Positions 8,357 through 16,900 of a stretch of 23,384 bases of DNA are shown here, piece by piece; within the stretch, counting starts at the first letter, position 1, and every line of letters starts with the position of its first letter. This DNA is from an uncultured Sutterella sp. Its GTDB lineage: Bacteria > Pseudomonadota > Gammaproteobacteria > Burkholderiales > Burkholderiaceae_F. A model generated the notes under the pieces. The model was not told the DNA's origin. It worked only from the letters and a program-made list of their open reading frames with translations, and did not search any database. The translations under genes and the position numbers were made by a program. The stretch covers positions 1 through 23,384 of the forward strand of contig UQNA01000046.1 of assembly GCA_900542195.1 (NCBI GenBank), given 5' to 3'.

Positions 8357-8674
8357 TTTGGAAATCCTATTAAATCGTTGGCCGTAAGGTTACAACAATC
8401 TTTGGCCTGAAAAGAAGCTCAAAAAGCCCAATTTGCCATTGCACTCAAACAATTGAGAGAAGTTAGCGTTAAATTAGTGCAGCTGTTGTTAACTTGGTTA
8501 TAACTTCGCAAAACGGCTTAAAAGTCGCGAAATTTAAATTGCTAAATAAAGTAACAAAACCGATAACAGACTGAATTATTGATATGTGACGAGATTTTTC
8601 TTTTACTTCCAAGATCTTTCTTTTCATTGTTTTATTCTTTCCAAAATATTTTATTTTTTATCTCGGAAGGAATA
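8357..8674. other. Divergent intergenic region, fabH / LprI-like gene
   Basis: These 318 bases separate two divergent genes and should hold both promoters. No confident promoter stands out. The stretch contains a GGCC-flanked element at 8380-8407 and the adjacent GTTAAC and GTTATAAC short palindromes at about 8488-8503. No trace of plsX is seen in any frame. Confidence 0.5.
8380..8407. promoter_or_regulatory. GGCC-flanked TTGTAACC element upstream of fabH
   Basis: On the plus strand GGCC (8380-8383) and GGCC (8404-8407) flank GGTTACAA (8388-8395). The minus-strand core TTGTAACC resembles TTGTAAAC at 5547-5575 and 19140-19161. It lies 24-51 bases upstream of the fabH start. The function is unknown. 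Confidence 0.3.
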
Positions 8675-9061
8675 ATGAACAAAACAAATACACTTCTTCT
8701 AGCCTCAGCTTTTTTCTCTCTTGCTTTTAGCCTCAGCAACTCTGCTCAAGCACAAAACAGTGATGCCGACTACTGCCGTCAGGCATTTGAAATCGGCAAT
8801 ATGCCGGGCATGACGGAGTACACACAGGAAGAACTTCAAACAGAGGATAAGCGTTTGAATACAGAATACAAGCGAGTGATGAAAAACCTTGACGCCTCGG
8901 CCAAAAAGGAATTGAGAACCAGGCAAAGAGCCTGGATTAAAGCTCGAGATAAGGCATGCAAGTTAGAAGAAGACAGCGGACAAGCCGGATTGCTCAATCA
9001 TGTATCTTGCTTGAAGGAGTGGACAAAGAAACGCGCGAATGAATTGGCCGGGATGCCTTAA
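8675..9061 (+). CDS. Secreted LprI/DUF1311-like protein (putative lysozyme inhibitor)
   Basis: This is a 128-residue exported protein. Residues 1-26 form a signal peptide with a hydrophobic core (LLLASAFFSLAFSLSNS) and an AQA cleavage site. The mature part matches the DUF1311/LprI pattern: LNTEYKRVM at 61-69 followed by LRTRQRAWIKARDKAC at 80-95. Three cysteines (C34, C95, C112) could allow one disulfide. LprI-type proteins are known or suspected lysozyme inhibitors, but the domain is broad and many members are uncharacterised, so inhibition is only an inference. I chose the ATG at 8675 because GGAAGG sits just upstream and the signal peptide starts there. It lies where plsX would be expected. 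Confidence 0.8.
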   Translation: MNKTNTLLLASAFFSLAFSLSNSAQAQNSDADYCRQAFEIGNMPGMTEYTQEELQTEDKRLNTEYKRVMKNLDASAKKELRTRQRAWIKARDKACKLEEDSGQAGLLNHVSCLKEWTKKRANELAGMP

Positions 9062-9255
9062 TATTCTTAAATCTTTATATGACAAACTCGTTTCGTTGCA
9101 TTAGTCCCACTTCAAAAGTATTGATGAAAGAGTCTTAGTTCTGCAACGGGAGCCCACGGCGAACATTGCTTTCATTTGGTAAAGCAATTGGAGTCACTTG
9201 TTTAACTCATTCCCACTTCTAGACATTTTTAGTCAAAGACCATAATGCTCAGGGA

Positions 9256-9314
9256 AACCGAAATAAACTAATGGCAGTAGTAGAAGATGTTCCACTACTG
9301 CCATTTTTTCGGTT
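9256..9314. terminator. Bidirectional terminator between convergent LprI-like gene and rpmF
   Basis: AATGGCAGTAGT (9270-9281) pairs perfectly with ACTACTGCCATT (9294-9305) around a 12-base loop. The outer arms AACCGAAA (9256-9263) and TTTCGGTT (9307-9314) extend it. A run of six T at 9304-9309 serves the plus strand, and a T-rich tail serves the minus strand. It lies between two convergent genes and could end both transcripts. Confidence 0.8.
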
Positions 9315-9375
9315 AATTAGCTTAACTCAATGAGTCTCAAACTCTCCGACGTGGGGCCGAGCGAGTGCTAATTAA
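9313..9375 (-). other. Possible branched RNA element in the rpmF 3' region
   Basis: TTAATTAGC (9313-9321) is complementary to GCTAATTAA (9367-9375). On the minus strand the enclosed bases form two smaller hairpins with ACTC/GAGT stems, suggesting a three-way junction. It starts six bases after the rpmF stop and abuts the terminator. The role is unknown. Confidence 0.35.
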
Positions 9376-9380
9376 GAAAC

Positions 9381-9569
9381 TTATTCTTCGTCGCCAGCCT
9401 TAGTTGCAACTACTTTCTTACCACGGTAGAAACCTGTGGCAGAGATGTGATGACGACGATGAACTTCACCAGTTGTCGGTTCGACAGCCAGTGGAGGATT
9501 TGTAAGGAAATCATGTGCACGATGATTTCCGCGCTTGTTTGTTGACTTTTTATTTTGCTGAACAGCCAT
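9381..9569 (-). CDS. rpmF: Ribosomal protein bL32
   Basis: L32 is a small basic protein of the 50S subunit. The 62-residue sequence opens MAVQQNKKSTNKRGNHRAHD and contains the family core TNPPLAVEPTTGEVHRRHH and the GFYRGKKVV end. There is no zinc-binding cysteine set, as in the proteobacterial form. A purine-rich GTGGGG precedes the ATG at 9569. Its usual neighbours, yceD upstream and plsX downstream, are both absent: yceD is 9 kb away behind a terminator, and the LprI-like gene replaces plsX. It therefore appears to be a single-gene transcript with its own promoter and terminator. Confidence 0.97.
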   Translation of the reverse strand: MAVQQNKKSTNKRGNHRAHDFLTNPPLAVEPTTGEVHRRHHISATGFYRGKKVVATKAGDEE

Positions 9570-9643
9570 GGTTAAACCCCACGAATTAAAAATAATTTTT
9601 AAGCGAGTAAAGAAAACCTTTTTCGCCCATACGAAAGTTGCGG

Positions 9644-9672
9644 ATTCTACATCAAAAATAGCTCTTTAACAA
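9644..9672 (-). promoter_or_regulatory. rpmF: Probable sigma70-type promoter of rpmF
   Basis: On the minus strand the -35 is TTGTTA (9672-9667) and the -10 is TAGAAT (9649-9644), separated by exactly 17 bases. Transcription would begin about 65 bases before the rpmF ATG. This agrees with rpmF being cut off from yceD by the autotransporter cassette. Confidence 0.65.
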
Positions 9673-9860
9673 CCTTTATATTCAGAGTGGTCAATGAGTC
9701 TAAAAATTTTCTGTAAAGAGAAGAAAGTACTTTTAATACAGCAGTAAGTGCAGAGACACATTTAGTTAGCTATAACTAAGTTTTATAAACTTATAAGTGA
9801 GAAGAATCTCAAGCGACAAATTTAACCTTCTCAGAAACAATAAAGCTCACCCTCTAAATA

Positions 9861-9922
9861 AAAAATAGAAGTATCTGCGGACCAGGATCTGCAAAAATCC
9901 ATTTACAGGTCCACAGATACTT
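9861..9922 (-). terminator. Strong terminator closing the autotransporter cassette
   Basis: AAGTATCTG (9869-9877) pairs with CAGATACTT (9914-9922), and GGACC (9879-9883) with GGTCC (9908-9912), separated by one C/A mismatch. An inner GGAT/ATCC pair lies in the loop. On the minus strand the stem is followed by CTATTTTTTATTT. It lies about 90 bases after the stop of the small exported protein gene. Confidence 0.88.
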
Positions 9923-10010
9923 TGGGTGCAAAGCTAGGAGAGGGAGGAAAGAACAAGGGTTCTCTAACATTTCTCCTAAGCAGCCACCCCAAGAGGGTAA
10001 AACATGTCAA

Positions 10011-10514
10011 CTAGTAGAACGGGTATTTTTTCTCCGGCTGGGGAGCATTTTCGTAAAGACGGAAACGGAATAGATTTCCGCGATTGGTCCTAACATGGAG
10101 CAGGTAAGGAGTGTCTTCTTTTATTTCGAGCTCTTTAAAGTAACCGAGTTTTTGAGGTTCTTCCTTGTAACAGTATTTGTAGCTTTCCTTTTCCTCTTCA
10201 TTTCGAGGTTCCTTCGGAAGAGGTTCATAGGTCAGTCTTATTTCATGCCGACCTTTTGGAAGCAAGAAACTCGTTTTTTCATCCTTCTTAATAATGAAAG
10301 CTAATTTCTTATCAATCCACAAGCTCATCCCGCATTTTCCAGTAACTTGATAAGTCTCTAATTGGATCGGCGTTCCCAACGTTTCTCTATAAAGAACTCT
10401 ATCCTCAGGGATTGGTTTTAAAGCCGGCGGCTCTTTTTGAACGTATGCTGCGGCAGCCATCGTAGTCGTCAAAGACAAGCCAAGCAAAATCAATGAACTT
10501 TTAACTTTAAGCAT
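10011..10514 (-). CDS. Small exported protein of unknown function, in autotransporter operon
   Basis: This is a 167-residue protein with a signal peptide: a basic start (MLKVK), a hydrophobic core to about residue 18, and cleavage in the AAAA run at 20-23. No lipobox cysteine is seen, so it is probably periplasmic. The middle, SLWIDKKLAFIIKKDE at 64-79 followed by LPKGRHEIRL at 85-94, resembles the beta-strand pattern of DUF2846/PEGA-type surface proteins; this is a loose resemblance. C61 and C115 could form a disulfide. I chose the ATG at 10514 because AGAGGAAA lies four bases upstream; an earlier ATG at 10535 sits in a hairpin loop. It follows the second autotransporter by 46 bases and is probably co-transcribed, so it might assist the autotransporters. 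Confidence 0.7.
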   Translation of the reverse strand: MLKVKSSLILLGLSLTTTMAAAAYVQKEPPALKPIPEDRVLYRETLGTPIQLETYQVTGKCGMSLWIDKKLAFIIKKDEKTSFLLPKGRHEIRLTYEPLPKEPRNEEEKESYKYCYKEEPQKLGYFKELEIKEDTPYLLHVRTNRGNLFRFRLYENAPQPEKKYPFY

Positions 10515-10526
10515 GGTTTCCTCTTC

Positions 10527-10544
10527 GGCTCCCATCCGGGAGCC
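10527..10544 (-). repeat. Perfect 7-base stem hairpin between autotransporter and small exported protein
   Basis: GGCTCCC (10527-10533) and GGGAGCC (10538-10544) enclose a four-base loop. On the minus strand it ends directly before the GAAGAGGAAA ribosome-binding site. There is no T-run, so it is not a typical terminator. It may stabilise the upstream message or tune translation of the downstream gene. Confidence 0.55.
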
Positions 10545-10560
10545 TGGATTAAATTAATTT

Positions 10561-13500
10561 TCAGAAAACGTAACGAAGACCAAAGTCGAGGCGGTAATCT
10601 TGCTTCAATTTCCCGCCAACACTTCGTTTTGCTTGTGCATATCCGTGAAGGTTTTTATCGAATTGATAATTTCCTCCCACACTGATTTCACCCCATGTAC
10701 TTCTGAGATCGATATCGCTGTTGTTTTTGGCTTTTTCCAGAGCGTAGTTAGTCTTGTATTGGGCCGTAAAGTCGCGCAAAACATCAGCTCGGACGAAAGC
10801 TCCTCCTTTTGCATTTTCATATCCAATACCGACTCCTACACGGCCAATCAAGGAATTAACCCGAACCGTATTGACCTTAACTCCGTTTTTAGTAGTAAAG
10901 CTCAACCCTTGGATATGTCCGTATGTCACCTGAATTTGAGGATCCACATACCAATTAGGATTCAAAGGAATCTTTTGTCCATACTCCACTGAAGCAGAAT
11001 AAGCATTGCCGGAGCGTTTGCCCTTAGTGACGTACCTTGCCTGATCACTGACAACAGTGAAGTCATTATGAATTCGAGAAGCACGAAGTACTACATCCAG
11101 ATAACTACCGTCATCAAATGCGCCCAAAGCGTAAATGGATCCGCTGGCAATCCAGTTGTCATCCTTACCGCCGTTGGTGAGTTTGCCGTCTCCGTAGGTA
11201 TAGGAAGCTGCCGCACCCAAAGTCCACTCTTCATCCAAGGGTCGATCTACGCCCAGCTGAACTCCGTAGTACTGGTTCTTAAAGTAGTTTCCTGCCTCGG
11301 AATATTTATTTCTTCCTCCGCGTACTTTAACCCAAAGTCCTCTGGCATTTGGGTCATCTCTTACTTCGCCTAAACGCTGATAAAGCGTTTCGTTTTCTTG
11401 ACGCCAGATGAAGTAATTGGCCATGCCCAGTGAGTCGATTGAATCCATAGTCGAGGTGGTTTTCTGCGGCTTGTTTTCACCGGGTCCTGTCGGGTTAGAA
11501 GGGTCCGAAGGCTTCGAGGGGTCGCTCGGGTTCTCGGGTCCCGGAGGAATATCAGCAGCAGAGTAGTTTTGTGAAAGTTCCTTGTCACTTACGACACTAC
11601 CAACACCTGCACCGCTGTAAGCATTACTGATTTCTTCCGGAACTTCATCGGATTGAGTCGCTATGCCTGATGGATACATGCTTTGTGCAATAGTTTTTGT
11701 CTCTCCTTCTACCCTGGATAGCACAACAGTTATATCCTTTGCTGTGCCCTTTGTATCGTCCAAATAATATTTAGTGTAGTAAGTCGTTTTCGGAGTAATC
11801 AACCCCTCATATGTTGATACGGATACGTAGCCGATTGCTTTTCTTTGATTAGCAGCAATTCCTGAAGCATCAGGATTTTTTAACGCTAGGTTCTTAGTAA
11901 TTGCAAAATCGTTTTCTATCGATGTACCTAAGCTTGTGTCAAATCCTCCAAGTTCAAGATTATCTTTTCCGGCGCCAATGACCAGATTTTGGACAGCTTC
12001 ATTCATAACGCAAAGAGCGTTATTTTTGTCGAATTGATCTACCTTATCAGCAGGCAGTACTGACGAAATATCAACGTCGATGTTTAGATGAGTTGCTGAG
12101 CCGTCATCCTGTTTAACGATATTTTTAAATACTAAGGGGGTCTGATTGACTTCTATTGCACTATTCTTTGCATTCCAAGATGAACCAATTACAAAAGTTG
12201 AGTTGCCCTTGAAATCTCCGTCGACATAGAGTGAATTTTGTGCACTTGGAAGCACTACTCTGTAGTTTTTATCCGGCGAAACCTCTTGTCCGATGCTCAA
12301 TGTAGAACTCCCACCTTCGCAACCTATGTCAAAGGATTGCGTTGCATCGCTCCACCGTCGATTTGTAACAAAAAACTTTGAAGTCTCCGCTAAGCGAAGC
12401 GTACTTCCAAAACTTGAAGTTTGAAACTGGAGCTCAGACTTTATTCCTTTGTAATTTGGGTTCTCATAAACTTCCGGTGAAGTTAAGCCATTATGCGGCC
12501 TATCCAGCCAATTCTCCTGCGGCATTAGACCTAGGACGGCTATGTGTCCATTCTCTACAACAAAATTCCCCCTCAACGTAGAAACAATTGGCAAAGAATA
12601 TTGAAACGTACTGTTATTTGTGCGGTTAGGCTGCTGGAGGTCTCTTAACAGCTCAGGATAAATAAGAACAGCAAAATTGAAATTATCTTCTTTGTTTCTA
12701 TTACCAACACTGATTGTTAATTTTCCTCCCTTAGATTCGATTAACTGTGTTCCACCGAAGTTAGCAATTCCTACTCTGGCAATGTAATTCTCTACAGCTA
12801 ATCTAGGAGGAGTCATTCTGGGCAAGGAATTGTTTAATCTTATCTTGGAGTCGAACCACGGGAGATCATCATCATGCTTGACATTGCCCTCAACCTTTAT
12901 CTGGTCAAATACACCTATCCTTTGGGCCCAACTTCCCGCCTTATAGGCATCTACAGGACTGAGGCCGGAACTTCCTGATTGTGTCGAAATACCTGCAATC
13001 ACAGGATAAAGATCCCCGGCGGTGAAGCTATCTACATCAATTGAACCAACCTCAGAGATATCCTGATAAAAGTTTGTCTCGTCGCCCATACCGGAGTAAT
13101 AGACAATACCTCCTTCAGTAGCAAAGATACGTTCAATCTTATTTACTTTTTGATACGATTGCGAAGTCTTCTTATTTGTCGCGCTACTAATAGATTTGGC
13201 AAGCTTAAATACCCCAACCCTAAATCTTTTATCTTCAGATCCAATATCTCCAATCTGAGCGTTCACGATTTGGTTCTGAGAGATATCTGACCCAATATTA
13301 AAGGTGACATAGGTATAAGGAGTTTCTGTCAAAGAAATTGCAAGCCCCACTCCAGATTTTGAAGGAATAAGCTTACCTATACGAGAGTTCTGATTACCAA
13401 TTATTTGATTGAATGAAGTAGTGGCGCCAACACCGGCAGAATAGTACCCACCATCTGCTAAGAAAATTCCAGAACTGTAGATTTTAAAGCCCTTTTCGGT

Positions 13501-13926
13501 AGAGCCATCATCATCAGATAATATAGTTTCTATGGAACCAAAATCAAACGTTACTGTCGCTTTATTGGGTGGTGTCTTTGGAGTTTTAGCCATTGCCAAA
13601 CTGGAAAGAATTAATCCTTTCTTTACTTTGAGCTCATTAATATCGCCTTCAATCTTTAACTCTTCGTCATAACTTCCTGAATTTAACAAGACGTTTGCTG
13701 TTACTTCTAAATTGGGTTTTGCATGCCCAGACAAATCCACAGTCGTCTTGGTCGCAACACTCGATTGAATCATGTTCGAAATCACAAGAGTAGAAGTTGC
13801 ATCGTTCCAAGTCGCACCATTTCCATCACTAATCACAGTTTCTGCTGCTGAAACATGGAAACCGCAAACTGCTACTAAAGTTGCCAGTACTATTTCTTTA
13901 ATCTTTGGTCTATTGTTGTTTTTCAT
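10561..13926 (-). CDS. Autotransporter (type Va), second of tandem pair
   Basis: This is a 1121-residue surface protein. Residues 1-27 form a signal peptide (basic MKNNNRPKIKE, core IVLATLVAVCGF, VSA cleavage). The passenger, roughly 28-790, is rich in N, S, G and beta-strand patterns and recalls a beta-helix, with recurring Q-x-I-x-x-I/V-G-x-I segments. A proline-rich linker with PSDPSKPSDPSNP precedes NYFIWRQENETLYQRLGEV, the usual alpha-helical entry to the barrel. The beta-barrel spans about 863-1121 and ends GLRYVF, with the terminal aromatic residue needed for BAM insertion. I chose the ATG at 13926; a GTG at 13938 is possible. It lies 65 bases after the first autotransporter, with no terminator between them. 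The passenger function is unrecognised; adhesion is only a guess. Confidence 0.9.
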   Translation of the reverse strand: MKNNNRPKIKEIVLATLVAVCGFHVSAAETVISDGNGATWNDATSTLVISNMIQSSVATKTTVDLSGHAKPNLEVTANVLLNSGSYDEELKIEGDINELKVKKGLILSSLAMAKTPKTPPNKATVTFDFGSIETILSDDDGSTEKGFKIYSSGIFLADGGYYSAGVGATTSFNQIIGNQNSRIGKLIPSKSGVGLAISLTETPYTYVTFNIGSDISQNQIVNAQIGDIGSEDKRFRVGVFKLAKSISSATNKKTSQSYQKVNKIERIFATEGGIVYYSGMGDETNFYQDISEVGSIDVDSFTAGDLYPVIAGISTQSGSSGLSPVDAYKAGSWAQRIGVFDQIKVEGNVKHDDDLPWFDSKIRLNNSLPRMTPPRLAVENYIARVGIANFGGTQLIESKGGKLTISVGNRNKEDNFNFAVLIYPELLRDLQQPNRTNNSTFQYSLPIVSTLRGNFVVENGHIAVLGLMPQENWLDRPHNGLTSPEVYENPNYKGIKSELQFQTSSFGSTLRLAETSKFFVTNRRWSDATQSFDIGCEGGSSTLSIGQEVSPDKNYRVVLPSAQNSLYVDGDFKGNSTFVIGSSWNAKNSAIEVNQTPLVFKNIVKQDDGSATHLNIDVDISSVLPADKVDQFDKNNALCVMNEAVQNLVIGAGKDNLELGGFDTSLGTSIENDFAITKNLALKNPDASGIAANQRKAIGYVSVSTYEGLITPKTTYYTKYYLDDTKGTAKDITVVLSRVEGETKTIAQSMYPSGIATQSDEVPEEISNAYSGAGVGSVVSDKELSQNYSAADIPPGPENPSDPSKPSDPSNPTGPGENKPQKTTSTMDSIDSLGMANYFIWRQENETLYQRLGEVRDDPNARGLWVKVRGGRNKYSEAGNYFKNQYYGVQLGVDRPLDEEWTLGAAASYTYGDGKLTNGGKDDNWIASGSIYALGAFDDGSYLDVVLRASRIHNDFTVVSDQARYVTKGKRSGNAYSASVEYGQKIPLNPNWYVDPQIQVTYGHIQGLSFTTKNGVKVNTVRVNSLIGRVGVGIGYENAKGGAFVRADVLRDFTAQYKTNYALEKAKNNSDIDLRSTWGEISVGGNYQFDKNLHGYAQAKRSVGGKLKQDYRLDFGLRYVF

Positions 13927-13991
13927 AATAAGTCTCACTCATTCTTCATCAATAGGACGTAAGAAAGCTTTTGGGATTTTTTTAATCGTTG

Positions 13992-16900
13992 TTAGAAGAT
14001 GATTCGGAGACCGGCATCGATCCGGTAGTCCTGTTTAATATCAGCGGCGAAGGAACGTTTTGCCTGAGTAAAGCCATAAACATTCTTTTTGAAGTTATAG
14101 GTGCCACCGACAGTGATCTCTCCCCAGGTATCCTTCATATCGATTCGACTGAAAGCTTCGCCACCGTCATTTGAGGTGTAATGCGCCTTAAATTGGTTTG
14201 TGAATTCCCTTAATGCATCAACTTTTACAAAGGCACTTCCGCTCTTTCCTTCTTTGCCAAAACCGATTCCAGCTCTTCCTATCAAACTGTTAGAGCTTTT
14301 GATCCTGGCCGTCACCCCTGTATCAGTTAGGTACTTGGCAGCGCGAAGGTGTCCATAGGTCACCTGAAGTTCAGGATCGAGATACCATCCTTTGCCGAAC
14401 AAATATTTCTTACCTACTTCTGCACTGGCCTGTATTCCGTATGTGTGGAATTTTCCCTTCGAGATGTATCGTGAACCGTCTGAGAGCAAGTCACTAATAG
14501 CAGTGAAATCATTATTTAATCGGCTCCCTTTGACAATGAAATCGACGTAGGCCCCGTTATTCCATTGTCTTGTTGCATACGCACTTATAGTTCCGATCCA
14601 GTTGTCATCTTTTCCGCCGTTACCTAACTTGCTGTCCCCCTTTGTGTAGGTAAAGCCAAGCCCAAGCAACCACGTTCCGCCCTTTTCTTTCTTCAGGAGG
14701 TGATCAATACCTAACTGGATTCCGTAGTATTTGTTTCTGTAGTAATACTTATTTTTGTCGTATGTATTCTTCCCTGCTAGTCCTCTGAACCAGAGACCTT
14801 CTAGGTTGGCATTGTCACTGACTTCACCCATACGTTGATAAAGTGTCTCATTCTCTTGCCGCCACAGGAAATAATTAATGATGGATGCAGAATTAAGAGT
14901 TTTAACAGTTGAACTTGAGTCATCCGGGCGGTCATGAATTACGGGCGTAGGATCCGGCTCTTCCGGACGTGCAAAAATTGTTCCTTCTCCCAAGTTAGAC
15001 TGGTGAGCTTTACGATCTTCTTCAGAGTTTTCCTGCTCCTCACTCTGGGGCGCAGCTGCTCTAAGTGCATATGCTCCAGCGGTATTTGTCCCTGGGGTAT
15101 CTGGAGAGGCTACCTCTTCATTACGTTCGCGATCTTCAGTTGCTAGTGAATCCGAAATATCGTTTGGATTAGCAACCCATTCAGAATTTTCAATGTAGTA
15201 AATCGTCGAGAAGGTCTCTGCAGGCTCTAATAGTGTTTCATCCAAATATACTGAAACTTTGCCTGCAACCATCTTACCGCTGACATCCGTTACCTTTTTC
15301 TCAGTAATCGGAACCTGCACCCATTGTTTAAGCTGATTAAGCTGCCACACATATTTAACCGAGATGTCTTCATTCTTCATGCCTTGCGCAAAGGTCTTAT
15401 CGGCGGTAATTTCTATGTTTTGGGCATTACCGGACGCCTGAAGTTTTGCTTGGAAGTCAGCTAAGTCCTCAGCTGTAATCTCCAATCCGGCATGCGTATT
15501 TAAAGTTCCGGGACCAGTAGCCTTTTCAATGAAGTCTCCGATAAACACATTATTAGCAGCCTGCTGCAAAAGCTGACCAGCGCGTCCGGATGCATCATAT
15601 TTGAAATAATTCTTGAGCTGTTGAGTAGAAACGCCTGCTTGGTTGTTGCTAAGGTTAACAACTAAATTCAGGCTAGATCCTCTAACCACATCATCCAGAA
15701 CAATAGGATTTCGGTTTACAGAAATGGCTCCGTTTAATCCATGAACGCTGTTTCCTTGGTTGTCTATCGCTTCTACGGTTAAATTTTCTTTGTTGATATC
15801 AACGCCGAACCAAAGTGTGCCGTTTCCGCTATATGTACCTTTAACATTAATTTCACTTCTTTCACCAAGGTGAATGTTGTAGCCGGGATCGTCAGCCTTT
15901 GTCAGATCTCCAAGCAAGAAATAGTGTTTTGATTTTTCATAGGAGGATATCTTGCCGGCTGCATCGTAATAGCCTACAGCGGGATGAACTTTAATATTTA
16001 CATCATCGTTAAGCCAAGTGCTGTTGAAGATCTCTCCGTTTGCTCCTTTTTTAAGATTGCCTTTCTCGTAGTACCAAACTCCACTCAGGCCCTTATCCTG
16101 CTTGTTGTCCATGTAAACGGGGGCTTTTTCACGTGCAGCCGTGAACTGAAGAACGACATCTGCCCGAAGTTCTTGATTGAATGTATCTTTAACGTAGTCA
16201 ATAGAGTCCTGGTGAGATGTTAGTTTCACCATGTTTTCAAATTGTTGGTGAGGCTGAACGACTATGTCGCCGGCGACAAATCTAAAGTTCCCGGACAGTT
16301 CGGTTCTTGTCGTTAGATCCTGCCACGCTGCACGGGCTGGATCATCCCCAACAGAATAAGAATTAACAGCCCATTCAAAATCCGTACCGCGTCCAGAAGA
16401 CCAAACAGCACTTTCTCGCCTAAACTCTGGAGAAACTAAAACGGAAAATACTTCGGCATCTTTTATCAATCCCTTATATTTGCTTTCAACTAGAGTTTTA
16501 TTTTCTTCTGCTGAAATAACTACGCCTTCATTCGACTCCGACCATATTTCCTGCAGTCCTCCTCGGTTATAGATAGCTGCACCTAGAGACTTTTTTCTAT
16601 CGCCCTCTTGGGGTTTATTAGAATCGTATTTAGCATAGTTCTTGAAATTTCCCCAGATCACGTCTCTGCCGGATTTGTTAAGGAAATGGTCAGGACCACC
16701 TTCACTTTGAAAATTGCCAATCTCGGTTTCATCACCAAGTGCAACTTGCAAGGAAATGCCTTGAGACAAAATAAGTTGTTGGTGCACTGGCAGAGTTTCT
16801 TTACCCTTGATTGTGTATCCGCTTGTACCCCAGTTATAGACACCAAAGGCATGATTTAAGAACTTCGGAACGGCCATTCCATTCGTCAAATAACCGGTAC

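Larger units (their letters stand above)
9062..9380. other. Structured intergenic region between the LprI-like gene and rpmF
   Basis: These 319 bases contain no open reading frame I would call but are rich in inverted repeats. CGTTGCA (9094-9100) pairs with TGCAACG (9142-9148). ATTGCTTT (9165-9172) pairs with AAAGCAAT (9181-9188). A long hairpin follows at 9256-9314 and a branched element at 9313-9375. TCCCACTTC occurs twice, at 9105 and 9211. It may be two long 3' untranslated regions or a small RNA. No tRNA, 6S, SRP or tmRNA signature was recognised. Confidence 0.45.
9570..10010. other. Intergenic region upstream of rpmF
   Basis: These 441 bases hold no gene. From left to right they contain the rpmF leader and promoter, then an AT-rich stretch with stacked dyads, then the terminator of the autotransporter cassette at 9861-9922. 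The dyads are TTAGTTA/TAACTAA at 9762-9779, the 10-base palindrome ACTTATAAGT at 9789-9798, and GAGA/TCTC at 9799-9810. The segment 9923-10010 shows nothing recognisable. Confidence 0.5.

Noticed and set aside
8579..8674. Longer N terminus for the LprI-like protein from a TTG at 8579
   Set aside because: The extension would put about 32 residues before a clean signal peptide, while ATG 8675 has GGAAGG directly upstream.
9062..9314. 6S RNA, tmRNA, SRP RNA or tRNA
   Set aside because: I compared the hairpins on both strands with the known signatures of these RNAs and found only a short resemblance (ATGTTCGC on the minus strand), not the overall fold.
13927..13938. GTG start for the second autotransporter
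   Set aside because: It adds only four residues to the signal peptide. The ATG at 13926 gives the usual lysine/asparagine-rich beginning. It remains possible.
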